Positions 25,207 to 33,191 of a stretch of 40,766 nucleotides of DNA are shown in pieces. The stretch lies in the NCBI RefSeq assembly GCF_001936595.1, contig NZ_MLBG01000031.1, positions 1-40,766 of the forward strand, in the 5' to 3' direction. Source of the DNA: Desulfovibrio sp. DV. GTDB taxonomy: Bacteria; Desulfobacterota; Desulfovibrionia; Desulfovibrionales; Desulfovibrionaceae. The translations under genes and the position numbers were made by a program. Each line of letters opens with the position of its first letter. Positions within the stretch are counted from its first letter, which is position 1. The notes under the pieces were generated by a model that was not told the origin of the DNA, searched no databases, and saw nothing but the letters and a program-made list of their open reading frames with translations.

Positions 25207-25719
25207 ATGCAGCCCACACCCGCACAATTTGACATCCTGCGCGCCGCCGCCGCATTTTCCGCAGTGGAGCGCTACAGCGGGACCATGCCCAAACGGCAGG
25301 CCCTGCATTATGACAAGACACAATTGACGGGCCTCGAAGATGCCGGATTTCTGGAGCGGGTCAAGCTCTCATTTCCCTGCGGCAAGGATGTCGAAGGCTG
25401 GCGGCTGACGGGGTTTGGGCGGCTGATCCTGGCCGACAAGGCGGCCGACGACGCCCTGGAGCCGGAGCATCTGCGTATCCTTTCAGATGTCTACCACTAC
25501 TCCCGGCTGTCCCAGAACCGGGGGATGATGCCCAAGGAACTGGCCCGGACGTTTGACGCCGACGACGTGCGCGACCTGTTTATGCACGGCTATCTGCTGC
25601 GCATCCATCTCAAGGGAGCGGTCAAGGCCAAAGGCTGGGTGGTGTCCAACAAGGGCCTTGCCGCCCTGCGCCGGGCGACCGGTCCGGTCTTTGTCGGGGC
25701 CGGTCCCCAGAAAAACTAG
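25207..25719 (+). CDS. Protein of two duplicated winged-helix-like modules, candidate dsr regulator
   Basis: I do not recognise a family, but the 170-residue protein shows a clear internal duplication. Residues 8-75 and 89-155 align with an offset of 81: I10-L11 with I91-L92, M27-P28-K29 with M108-P109-K110, D36 with D117, and G47-F48-L49-x-R51 with G128-Y129-L130-x-R132. The match continues at a shift of 79 with G64-W65 against G143-W144 and G71 against G150. Each module reads like a small winged helix, ending in a G-W-x-[LV]-[TS] wing strand. I start it at the ATG at 25207, since the upstream TTG at 25177 lacks a ribosome site. It is divergent from the dsrMKJOP operon across a shared palindrome, so DNA binding there is a reasonable hypothesis. 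It overlaps the convergent amphi-Trp gene by 4 bp. Confidence 0.75.
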   Translation: MQPTPAQFDILRAAAAFSAVERYSGTMPKRQALHYDKTQLTGLEDAGFLERVKLSFPCGKDVEGWRLTGFGRLILADKAADDALEPEHLRILSDVYHYSRLSQNRGMMPKELARTFDADDVRDLFMHGYLLRIHLKGAVKAKGWVVSNKGLAALRRATGPVFVGAGPQKN

Positions 25720-25973
25720 AACTCGCCGCGAAGCCCGGGTTCGCCCGGCTGGTGCGGACTCCACGACAGCCGCACGTCCAGGCCCTCGCGGTCGGGCCGC
25801 TTGGTGGCTTTTATTTCCACATCCAGCATCACGGCCGGCGTCAGCCGCACCGACACCCGTCCGGCCGCAACGCCAAGGCTGCCGGCCCGCAGTTCCCGGG
25901 CCATGGCTTCCAACCGGTCCGCCGCCTCCCACACGCCCATCACCCCGCCCAGGCGGGCCTTCTGGATCCCCAT
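25716..25973 (-). CDS. Small amphi-Trp domain protein
   Basis: The 85-residue protein fits the amphi-Trp domain pattern. It has a helix with EAADRLEAMARELRAGSL, then strands with V-x-V-x-L-x-P and an acidic-hydrophobic strand (LDVEIKATK), ending at LDVRLSW. The function of the domain is not known. It is found as a small stand-alone protein in many bacteria and archaea. GGGGAGG precedes the ATG. Its end overlaps the convergent gene by 4 bp. It lies 98 bp downstream of pncC on the same strand. Confidence 0.75.
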   Translation of the reverse strand: MGIQKARLGGVMGVWEAADRLEAMARELRAGSLGVAAGRVSVRLTPAVMLDVEIKATKRPDREGLDVRLSWSPHQPGEPGLRGEF

Positions 25974-26071
25974 GCGACCTCCCCGGCCGCCTGTCGGCGG
26001 CCATGACGCCCTCTACCCGGCCCGGATGGCCGGCTGGCGTCGGGTTGGCGACAAGACGTCGACGCGACGGT

Positions 26072-26575
26072 TCAGGCTCCGGGACCGGCGGTCTGCCGTA
26101 TCCGGACGAGGAGTCCCTCCATGGCCTCGACCACGGCCAGCCGCTTGACGGCCAACCGGTCGCCGGCAAAGAGAAACTGGCGCACATCGGTAAAATCCGG
26201 CCCTTCCCAGGCCATCCAGACCGTGCCCACAGGCTTCTGGGGCGTGCCGCCCGTTGGGCCGGCAATGCCGCTTATGGCCACGGCCACATCGGCCCGCAGC
26301 ACCCCGCGCGCACCCCGGGCCATGGCCAGCACGGCCTCCCGGCTGACCGCCCCCTTGGTGTCGAGCACAGCCTGGGGCACGCCCAGCACATCGCGTTTAA
26401 TGCCGTTGGCATAGGCCACCACGCCGCCGCCAAACCAGGACGAAGCCCCTGGCGCGTCCGTCAGAACGCTGGCCAGCAGGCCCCCGGTACACGACTCGGC
26501 GCAACCAAGCATCCAGCCCCTGGCTGAAAGCGCCTCGCCCAGGGTTCCCGCCAGTTGCCGCATCACCTCTTCCAT
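26072..26575 (-). CDS. pncC: Nicotinamide-nucleotide amidase (CinA C-terminal domain protein)
   Basis: The 167-residue protein is a stand-alone CinA C-terminal domain. The family motifs are present: LGCAESCTGGLLAS at about 23-36, SSWFGGGVVAYANGIK, and AISGIAGPTGGTPQKPVGTVW at about 100-120. The enzyme deamidates NMN to nicotinate mononucleotide and recycles pyridine nucleotide. No N-terminal molybdopterin-binding CinA domain is attached. The ATG at 26575 is followed 12 bases later by a second ATG in frame (MRQL), which is a less likely start. It is divergent from serS. Confidence 0.9.
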   Translation of the reverse strand: MEEVMRQLAGTLGEALSARGWMLGCAESCTGGLLASVLTDAPGASSWFGGGVVAYANGIKRDVLGVPQAVLDTKGAVSREAVLAMARGARGVLRADVAVAISGIAGPTGGTPQKPVGTVWMAWEGPDFTDVRQFLFAGDRLAVKRLAVVEAMEGLLVRIRQTAGPGA

Positions 26576-26702
26576 GCTGCCTCCTCGGCCATTTTGCCCC
26601 GCCTATCTGATTTTTCCCGGCCTGTCACCGCCTTGCTTCGAGGTCTGTTGCCAATTTTGTTAAAAGAGCCGCCCGCCACGCCCGTTCCCGCCCATGGGCC
26701 GA

Positions 26703-26749
26703 CGGCCGGCGCTTGCCGCGTCCAGGCTTGACGCGGCAAACGCCGGCCG
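26703..26749 (+). promoter_or_regulatory. Long leader hairpin upstream of serS
   Basis: Arms 26703-26722 and 26730-26749 form a 20-bp stem with one mismatch and a seven-base loop. The stem ends 38 bp before the serS ATG, within the 212-bp gap between serS and the divergent pncC. No T run follows. An attenuator or protein-bound leader for serS is possible. I could not find an alternative pairing that would make it a switch. Confidence 0.5.
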
Positions 26750-26787
26750 CGTACAGGCATGGCCGATGGATATGACAAGGAGCGAGT

Positions 26788-28077
26788 ATGCTGGATCTTA
26801 AATTCCTGCGCCAAAACCCCGAGGCCGTGGCCGCGGGCATGGCCCGACGGCGTTTTCCCTTCGACATGGCGGCCTTTCTGGCCTTGGAGGAACGCCGACG
26901 CGCCTTGCTGACGGCGGTTGAGCAGAAAAAAGGCCAGCGCAACGCCGCTTCGGCCGAAGTGGCCAAGATCAAACGGGCCGGCGGCGACGCCGCCCATGTC
27001 CTGGCCGGGCTGGGGACGCTGTCTGACGATATCAAGGCCCTGGACGAGACGGCCAAGGCCATTGACGCCGAAGTGGCCGAACTGCTTCTTGGCGTGCCCA
27101 ACCTGCCCCACGCCACCACCCCGGACGGGGCCAACGAGAACGACAATCCGACCGTGCGCGTGGTCGGCACGCCGCGCGAATTTTCCGAATTCCCCCCGCG
27201 CGAGCACCAGGACGTGGGCACGGCCCTCGGGCTTGACGCCGAGCGGGCCGCCAAACTGTCCGGGGCGCGCTTCGTGGTCCTTCGCGGCGGCCTGGCCCGG
27301 CTGGAACGCGCCCTGGCGGCCTTCATGCTCGACCGGCACATCGCGGCCCACGGCTACACCGAAGTGGTCGTCCCCTACATCGTCTCCGATGAGAGCCTGC
27401 TTGGCACGGGCCAGTTGCCGAAATTTGCCGCCGACCTGTTTAAGATCGAGGGCGCCGCCTCCTACCTCATCCCCACGGCCGAGGTGCCGGTGACCAACCT
27501 GCACCGGGGCGAGGTGCTGCCCGAGTCGGCCCTGCCCTTGGGCTACGTCTGCCATTCCCAGTGCTTCCGCTCCGAGGCCGGGTCCTACGGCAAGGACACC
27601 AAGGGGCTCATTCGCCTGCACCAGTTCGGCAAAGTGGAACTGGTGCGCTTTGTCCATCCCGACGCCTCCTATGCCGAACTGGAAAAGCTCACCAGCCATG
27701 CCGAGGCCATTTTACAGGCCCTGGAACTGCCCTACCGGGTGGTGGCCCTGTGCGCCGGGGACATCGGCTTTTCCTCGGCCAAGACCTACGACCTGGAAGT
27801 CTGGCTGCCCGGCCAGGACAAATACCGCGAGATCTCCTCGTGCTCCAATTTCGAGGATTTCCAGGCCCGCCGCGCCGACATCCGCTTCAAGCCCGAGGGC
27901 GGCAAAAAGACGGCCTATGTGCACACGTTAAACGGCTCCGGCCTGGCCATTGGCCGCACCATGGCCGCCATCCTGGAAAACTATGTCCGCGCCGACGGCG
28001 CGGTGGCGATGCCCAAGGCGCTCATCCCCTACATGGGCGGCCTTGAAGTCCTGGAACCGGAGGGAAAGCAGGCATGA
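26788..28077 (+). CDS. serS: Seryl-tRNA synthetase
   Basis: SerS charges tRNA-Ser with serine in the cytoplasm. The 429-residue protein has the N-terminal coiled-coil arm (about residues 30-100) that contacts the long variable arm of the tRNA. It is followed by the class II core, with motif 2 in [21 protein letters not shown] (residues about 260-280), the [10 protein letters not shown] serine-site segment, and motif 3 in [25 protein letters not shown] precedes the ATG. It ends in an ATGA overlap with a tiny membrane-protein gene. Confidence 0.97.
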   Translation: MLDLKFLRQNPEAVAAGMARRRFPFDMAAFLALEERRRALLTAVEQKKGQRNAASAEVAKIKRAGGDAAHVLAGLGTLSDDIKALDETAKAIDAEVAELLLGVPNLPHATTPDGANENDNPTVRVVGTPREFSEFPPREHQDVGTALGLDAERAAKLSGARFVVLRGGLARLERALAAFMLDRHIAAHGYTEVVVPYIVSDESLLGTGQLPKFAADLFKIEGAASYLIPTAEVPVTNLHRGEVLPESALPLGYVCHSQCFRSEAGSYGKDTKGLIRLHQFGKVELVRFVHPDASYAELEKLTSHAEAILQALELPYRVVALCAGDIGFSSAKTYDLEVWLPGQDKYREISSCSNFEDFQARRADIRFKPEGGKKTAYVHTLNGSGLAIGRTMAAILENYVRADGAVAMPKALIPYMGGLEVLEPEGKQA

Positions 28078-28262
28078 TCACCGACGAAAAGCGCAAGGCC
28101 TTCTGGGCCGACGTCAAGCGCGGCCTGTTGATCGGCGGCGCGGTGGGCGTCCTTGGCGGCATCTTTTTCATGGACATGCGCCGGGGCCTGGCCCTGGGCC
28201 TCATCGGCGGCTTTTTCGCCGTGCTGACGCGCCGGTCCCTGGACAAACGCCGACGCCGCTAG
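28074..28262 (+). CDS. Tiny membrane protein translationally coupled to serS
   Basis: I do not recognise this 62-residue protein. It has two hydrophobic segments (about 17-33 and 37-52) between a charged N terminus and a basic [10 protein letters not shown] tail, so both ends should face the cytoplasm. The start overlaps the serS stop as ATGA. A strong terminator follows 18 bp after its stop, supporting a two-gene transcript with serS. Similar unannotated glycine-rich helical hairpins are common in this lineage, but no function is known to me. Confidence 0.65.
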   Translation: MITDEKRKAFWADVKRGLLIGGAVGVLGGIFFMDMRRGLALGLIGGFFAVLTRRSLDKRRRR

Positions 28263-28280
28263 CCCTTCCCGACAACGGGA

Positions 28281-28316
28281 AAACGCCCGGCAGCCTTGGG
28301 GTTGCCGGGCGTTTTT
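28281..28316 (+). terminator. Rho-independent terminator of serS and the tiny membrane protein
   Basis: A perfect 12-bp stem (28281-28292 and 28303-28314) with a ten-base loop ends in a run of five T (28312-28316). The 28317-28466 stretch between this terminator and the facing tolC terminator holds no gene that I can see. Confidence 0.88.
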
Positions 28317-28466
28317 GCGTCTGGGCCTTGCCGCCCGGCCTTCCCGCCTCTTCGGCCGGGTGCAGGCCGGCCCCGGCGGCCGGAACCGCCCTGGGCGCGT
28401 CCGGCCCGTGCCTCCGGCCATCATTGGCCAGGACCGCCCGCCCCGCATTTTCTCCCACCCGCACCA

Positions 28467-28500
28467 TAAAAAAAAGCGGCAGGCCCCGTGGCCTGCCGCT
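28467..28500 (-). terminator. Rho-independent terminator of the TolC-type gene
   Basis: An 11-bp perfect stem (28475-28485 and 28490-28500) with a four-base loop is followed on the minus strand by a T run (A run at 28468-28475). It starts 27 bp after the stop of the outer membrane channel gene. Confidence 0.88.
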
Positions 28501-28527
28501 CATGGCGTCGCCGGAAACCCCGGCGGC

Positions 28528-30141
28528 CTAGTTGACCGCGAGGTTGAGATTTTTCGTACCCATGGCCACGTAGATGTCGGCCAGGGCGCTCTGGTAGTCG
28601 GTCAGGGCCTGGGTCAGGTTGAACTCGGCGGTGCTGACCCGGGCCTGGGCGTCGAGCACGTCGGTGCTGGTGCCGACCTGGGCCTGGTAGCGGGCCACAG
28701 CCATGCGGAAGCCTTCCTTGGACGCTTCCAGGGCGGTGCGGGCCACCGAGATGCGTTTGGCCGCATCCTGGATATTGAGGTAGTAGGTCTTGACCTGATA
28801 GCCGACGTCCAGGCGCAGTTTGGCCAGATCGGCCTGCAGCTTCTTGACGTTGTCCCGGGCGGCCTGCAGCCCGAAATAGGTCGAGCCCCAGTCCCAGGCC
28901 TGCAGGGAGGCGGTGATGCCCACGGCAGTGGTCTCCGGGGTGGTCGAACCGGAATTGTCCTTGAGGTCGAGATCCAGGGTGTTGCCCTGCTTGGTATAGG
29001 TGGCCTGGGCCTGGACCTGGGGATACAGCGGGCTGGCTGCGATCTTGGCGCTGCGCTCGGCGATCTGCACGGACTTGACGGCCATGTACAGGTCGGGACG
29101 CTGTTTGTAGGCCAGATCGAGGCAGTCCTCGATGTTCATGGCAAAGGGGATGTAGGACAGCTCGCCCAGATAGTTGGTCTGCTGGTTGAGCGGCAGGTTG
29201 AGCAGGGAATTGAGCTGGGCGATCTGCACCAGGACGTTGTTTTCGGCCTTGAGCAGATCCTGCTCGGCCTGGGCCAGATCGGATTCGGCCTGCAACACGT
29301 CCAGGCGGGGCTTGAGGCCGACGTCATAGTAGGCCTGCGCCACCTTGTACTGGGATTCCAGACGGGCCACGGAATCCTTGTTGCTCGCCACGTTGGCCCG
29401 GGCTTGCAGCAAGGTCAGGAAGGCCTGCTGCACGGCCTTGACCAAGGTCAGTTCGGTATACTTGATATTGGCTTCGGCCTGCTCTTTGGTCAGGGCGGCC
29501 TTCTGGTAGGTATTTAAAAGGCGGAAACCGGTAAAAAGCGGCTGGGTGACCTGCAACTGGAGCTGGTAGAGATTTTGCCAATAGCCGACCCGGGTGGAAG
29601 CCGTGCGCGTCGTGGCCAGGTTTGAGCCGGTCATGGTGTTGACCAACTGGTTGCCCGGGTTGGCCAGGGTGGTCGAACTGACGACCTTGGCGTCGGTGCG
29701 CTGGAAGGCGTAGCTGACGGTTCCCACCGGGCCGAAGTTGGCCAGGGCCTGGCGCCGGTACTCTTCAGAGCCCGACAGGGTGGCCCGGGCGGACTGCATT
29801 TGCGGGTTGGCTTCCAGGCTGCGCTGGACGCTTTGCTGCATGTCCAGGGACTGGGCGTCGCCGGCCTGGGCCACGGCTTTGCCGCCGGCCTGGGTCACGG
29901 CCGGGTCCGTCTGTTTTTCCTTGACGAATTCGGGCAGGGGGATCTTGTTGATCTGGTTTTCAAGGCCGGCATCCGGGGTCGTGGCAGCGGCTGCGCCGGA
30001 CTGGGCAGTACCCGAATAGCGTTTGGCCACACGGTCTTTGTTCGTGGCCGCGTCCTGGGCGAAAGCCGGCCCGACAAAAAAACCAAAAATTAAAAAGCCC
30101 GTTATTATAATCTGATAGGGCCGTTTCGTGTCTGCGGTCAT
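28528..30141 (-). CDS. TolC-family outer membrane channel protein
   Basis: The 537-residue protein has a signal peptide (hydrophobic stretch at about 10-24, likely cleavage after AFA at 28). Two repeats of the outer membrane efflux protein fold with long coiled-coil helices follow. The first reads around SLEANPQMQSARATLSGSEEY and the second around LYMAVKSVQIAERSAKIAAS. TolC-type proteins form the outer membrane exit duct of tripartite efflux pumps and type I secretion systems. No inner membrane pump or adaptor gene is adjacent. I chose the ATG at 30141, which has GGAGAGG nearby, over the further upstream start at 30201, which would hide the signal peptide. A poorly conserved linker of about 80 residues precedes the fold. 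Confidence 0.88.
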   Translation of the reverse strand: MTADTKRPYQIIITGFLIFGFFVGPAFAQDAATNKDRVAKRYSGTAQSGAAAATTPDAGLENQINKIPLPEFVKEKQTDPAVTQAGGKAVAQAGDAQSLDMQQSVQRSLEANPQMQSARATLSGSEEYRRQALANFGPVGTVSYAFQRTDAKVVSSTTLANPGNQLVNTMTGSNLATTRTASTRVGYWQNLYQLQLQVTQPLFTGFRLLNTYQKAALTKEQAEANIKYTELTLVKAVQQAFLTLLQARANVASNKDSVARLESQYKVAQAYYDVGLKPRLDVLQAESDLAQAEQDLLKAENNVLVQIAQLNSLLNLPLNQQTNYLGELSYIPFAMNIEDCLDLAYKQRPDLYMAVKSVQIAERSAKIAASPLYPQVQAQATYTKQGNTLDLDLKDNSGSTTPETTAVGITASLQAWDWGSTYFGLQAARDNVKKLQADLAKLRLDVGYQVKTYYLNIQDAAKRISVARTALEASKEGFRMAVARYQAQVGTSTDVLDAQARVSTAEFNLTQALTDYQSALADIYVAMGTKNLNLAVN

Positions 30142-30195
30142 GCCGTGTCCTCTCCATCTCGAGAGATTACCCGGAGTCCGGGCAACTTCCCGATA

Positions 30196-30241
30196 ATACA
30201 ATTGATCCGGATTGTATACTCTTGTGAACAGTCATTCACAA
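30196..30241. promoter_or_regulatory. Promoter with two inverted repeats between tolC-type gene and polA
   Basis: ATACAAT (30196-30202) and ATTGTAT (30211-30217) form a perfect 7-bp inverted repeat with an 8-bp spacer. TTGTGAA (30222-30228) and TTCACAA (30235-30241) form a second with a 6-bp spacer. On the minus strand a sigma-70-like promoter fits over them: TTGTGA (30241-30236), 17-bp spacer, TATACA (30218-30213), about 70 bp upstream of the channel gene's ATG. A repressor on these sites would block that promoter. The spacing differs from the usual Rex (4 bp) and CRP (TGTGA-N6-TCACA) forms. Confidence 0.5.
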
Positions 30242-30387
30242 CCCTGGCATACACCCCATTCCAGCGCGGTAGCGTATCCGGGTTTCCCCTCTTTGTCGAG
30301 TCCAGGCCAGCCCTGGTTGCATCCACCCGCCCCCTGCCGTACAAGCCAAGGCATCGGCGCGGCCAGAATGCCGCCAAAAGGAGCCTC

Positions 30388-33060
30388 ATGACCCTGACCA
30401 AACGGCTTGGCTTCGCCAAAACACCCCTCTTCCTCGTCGACGGAAGCGCCTATATCTACCGTGGCTACCATGCCTTCCGGGACATTTCCCGGTCGGACGG
30501 CTTCCCCACCAGCGCCCTGTTTATGATTTTCCGCCTCCTGTTCAAACTTCTCAAAGAGCAGGAGCCGCGCCACCTGGTTTTCTTCCTCGACGGCAAAGGC
30601 CCGACCTTTCGCAGCAACATCTATGCCGCGTACAAAGCCAACCGCGAGGCCATGCCCGAACCCCTGGCCCGCCAGATCGAACCCCTGCGCCAGGGGCTGG
30701 CCCTGCTCGGGGTGCCGGTCATCGTGCCCCAGGGAGCCGAGGCCGACGACGGCATCGCCAGTCTGGCCGCCCGGTTCAGTCCCCAGTTGCCGGTGGTCAT
30801 CGTCGGCGCGGACAAAGACCTTAAACAATGCTTGAGCGAACAGGTGGCCCTGTACGATCCCTCGGGCAAGGCCGAACGCCTGACCACCCTGGCGGATTTC
30901 ACGGCCGAGTGCGGCATCGCCCCGGCTTCCTGGCCCGATTTGCAGGCCCTGGTCGGCGACGCCAGCGACAATATTCCGGGCATCCCCGGCATCGGCCCCA
31001 AGACGGCGCTGGACATCCTGCGCCGCCTGCCCACCCTGGAAGCCGTGCGCCAGGGCCTCGACACCTTAAAGCCCACAGTGCGCAGCAAGATCGAACCGGC
31101 CTTTGAAGCGCTCCTCACCTACCGCGAGCTGACCCGCCTGCGCACCGACATCCTGCCGGAGACCACTCTGGCCGATACCGCCCTGGGGATCCCCGACCAG
31201 CCGGCCCTGCGCGCCTTTCTGGAAGGCTACGAATTCCGCACCCTGGCCCGGGAAATTCCCGGCCAGCCGGTCCAGGCCCCGACCCCGGCCCGCAAGGAAC
31301 CGGCTGCCTCGGCCCAGCTCTCGCTGTTTGATCTGCCGGCCCGGCAAGCGCCGGGGGCATCCGCCAAGCCTGCCCCGGTTGCGTCGGCCCCGGCCAATGA
31401 CCCGGCCAAGGCCCCGACGACCGGCCAACCCGTCACCGCCCTGGCCGATCTGCCCGATCCGGCCGGCCGCACCCTGGCCCTGGTTCCTCTGGAGAACGGC
31501 CTGAGCCTGTCGTTTGGGCCGGATGACTATCTCCTCGATGCCGCGCCTGCGGCCCTGGCCGCCTGGCTGGCGCCGGCCAAACGGGTGGCCGTGCCCTCGG
31601 TCAAGGCCCTGCTGGCCGCGAACGCCGCTTACGCCGCCCTGCCGCTCACGTTGTGGTTCGACCTGGGTCTGGCCGCCTACCTGCTTAACCCCGAGAGCCG
31701 CTCCTATGGCTTTGAGCGGCTGCGCGACAGCCTCTTTTCCGACCCGGCCGTGGACGCCAGCGAAATTTCCCCGACCGACAATGGCCGGGCCGCGGCCCTG
31801 TTGGCCGACACCCTGTCCGCGCGGCTGGAAACGGCCGGCCTGACCCGGCTTGTGGCCGAACTTGAACTGCCGCTCATTCCGGTGCTCCTGGCCATGGAAC
31901 AAGCCGGCATCGGCATCGACCGGGCTGCCTTTGCCCGCTTCGCCGAGGAGGTGGGGACGCGCCTGGCCGCCCTGGAAGCCGACATCGCCGCCAAGGCCGG
32001 CAAGCCCTTCAATCCGCGCTCCAGCCAGCAGCTTGGCGAAATTTTATATACCGACCTGGGCCTCAAGGCCCACGGCAAGACCCCGGGCGGCGCGGCGTCC
32101 ACCTCCCAGGAAGCCCTGGAGCGGCTGGCCGGCGTCCATCCGCTGGTCGACCGGATTCTGGAATTTCGAAAGCTTGAAAAACTGCGCTCGACCTATCTTG
32201 GCCCCCTGCCGGCCCTGGCCGATGCAGCCGGGCGCATCCACACGACGCTCAACAACATGGCCACGGCCACCGGCCGGCTGTCGAGCTCCAACCCCAATCT
32301 GCAAAACATCCCCATCCGCGGCGAATTCGGCCGGCGGATGCGCGACTGCTTCATCGCCGCCCCCGGCAACAAGCTGGTCGCCGCCGACTATTCCCAGATC
32401 GAACTGCGGGTGCTGGCCCATCTGTCCGGCGAACCGGCCCTGCTCGACGCCTTTGCCCACGGGGCCGACATCCACGCCCGCACCGCCGCCCTGCTCTTTG
32501 ACACGGCCGAGGCCGACGTGGCCCCGGACCAGCGGCGTCAGGCCAAGACCATCAATTTCGGCCTGCTCTACGGCATGGGGCCGCAAAAGCTCTCCCGGGA
32601 TCTCGGCATCAAGCTCGATGCGGCCAAAGCCTTTATTGCCCGGTATTTCGAACGGCTGCCCGGATTGTCCGCCTTTTACGACGGCATCGTGGAATCGGCC
32701 AAGGCCCAGGGCTTCGTCACCACCCTGGCCGGGCGGCGCCGGCTTTTGCCCGACATCAGCTCCGCCAACAGCCAGCTCTCCTCCCAGGCCCGGCGTCAGG
32801 CGATAAACACCGTGGTCCAGGGCGGCGCGGCCGACATCATTAAGATGGCCATGCTGGCTGCCGCCCGGGACGAAACCCTAGCCGGCCTCGGCGCGACCCT
32901 GGTCCTGCAGATCCACGATGAACTGCTGCTGGAAACCCCGGCTGCGGCGGCCAAGGCCGCCGGCGAACAGCTGGCGGCGCGCATGACCGGCGTGTACCCC
33001 CTGGCCGTCCCCCTGGAAGTCGATTGGGGCATCGGCCAGACCTGGGGCGAGGCCCACTAG
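30388..33060 (+). CDS. polA: DNA polymerase I
   Basis: The 890-residue enzyme fills gaps and removes primers in repair and lagging-strand replication. Residues 1 to about 290 form the 5'-3' exonuclease (LFLVDGSAYIYRGYHAF, GAEADDGIASLA, GDASDNIPGIPGIGPKTA). A Pro/Ala-rich linker leads to a 3'-5' exonuclease-like domain. The polymerase has motif A D667 (VAADYSQIELR), motif B K720, F724 and Y728 (RRQAKTINFGLLYG) and motif C D844 (QIHDELLLE). In the exonuclease-like domain the usual DxE, NxxxD and YxxxD residues are absent, as in Taq polymerase, so proofreading is probably lost. The ATG at 30388 follows AAAAGGAG. Upstream in-frame codons run through the promoter region and are not coding. Confidence 0.96.
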   Translation: MTLTKRLGFAKTPLFLVDGSAYIYRGYHAFRDISRSDGFPTSALFMIFRLLFKLLKEQEPRHLVFFLDGKGPTFRSNIYAAYKANREAMPEPLARQIEPLRQGLALLGVPVIVPQGAEADDGIASLAARFSPQLPVVIVGADKDLKQCLSEQVALYDPSGKAERLTTLADFTAECGIAPASWPDLQALVGDASDNIPGIPGIGPKTALDILRRLPTLEAVRQGLDTLKPTVRSKIEPAFEALLTYRELTRLRTDILPETTLADTALGIPDQPALRAFLEGYEFRTLAREIPGQPVQAPTPARKEPAASAQLSLFDLPARQAPGASAKPAPVASAPANDPAKAPTTGQPVTALADLPDPAGRTLALVPLENGLSLSFGPDDYLLDAAPAALAAWLAPAKRVAVPSVKALLAANAAYAALPLTLWFDLGLAAYLLNPESRSYGFERLRDSLFSDPAVDASEISPTDNGRAAALLADTLSARLETAGLTRLVAELELPLIPVLLAMEQAGIGIDRAAFARFAEEVGTRLAALEADIAAKAGKPFNPRSSQQLGEILYTDLGLKAHGKTPGGAASTSQEALERLAGVHPLVDRILEFRKLEKLRSTYLGPLPALADAAGRIHTTLNNMATATGRLSSSNPNLQNIPIRGEFGRRMRDCFIAAPGNKLVAADYSQIELRVLAHLSGEPALLDAFAHGADIHARTAALLFDTAEADVAPDQRRQAKTINFGLLYGMGPQKLSRDLGIKLDAAKAFIARYFERLPGLSAFYDGIVESAKAQGFVTTLAGRRRLLPDISSANSQLSSQARRQAINTVVQGGAADIIKMAMLAAARDETLAGLGATLVLQIHDELLLETPAAAAKAAGEQLAARMTGVYPLAVPLEVDWGIGQTWGEAH

Positions 33061-33191
33061 GCCGACGAAGGCCGACGGACGCCAAAGGGCTTTTCATCCG
33101 CGCCAAAGTTGCCTACCATCATCAGGCTTCATGGCCGGCTGGGAGCTGCAAAACGCCGCTTGCGGCAAATGGATCGACAAGGAACAGACGG

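Noticed and set aside
26576-26787. T-box riboswitch upstream of serS
   Set aside because: I see no specifier loop, T-box sequence or terminator/antiterminator pair, only one long hairpin.
30222-30241. Rex redox-repressor site upstream of the TolC-type gene
   Set aside because: The arms TTGTGAA/TTCACAA match Rex half-sites, but the spacer is 6 bp instead of about 4, so I call it only an inverted repeat.
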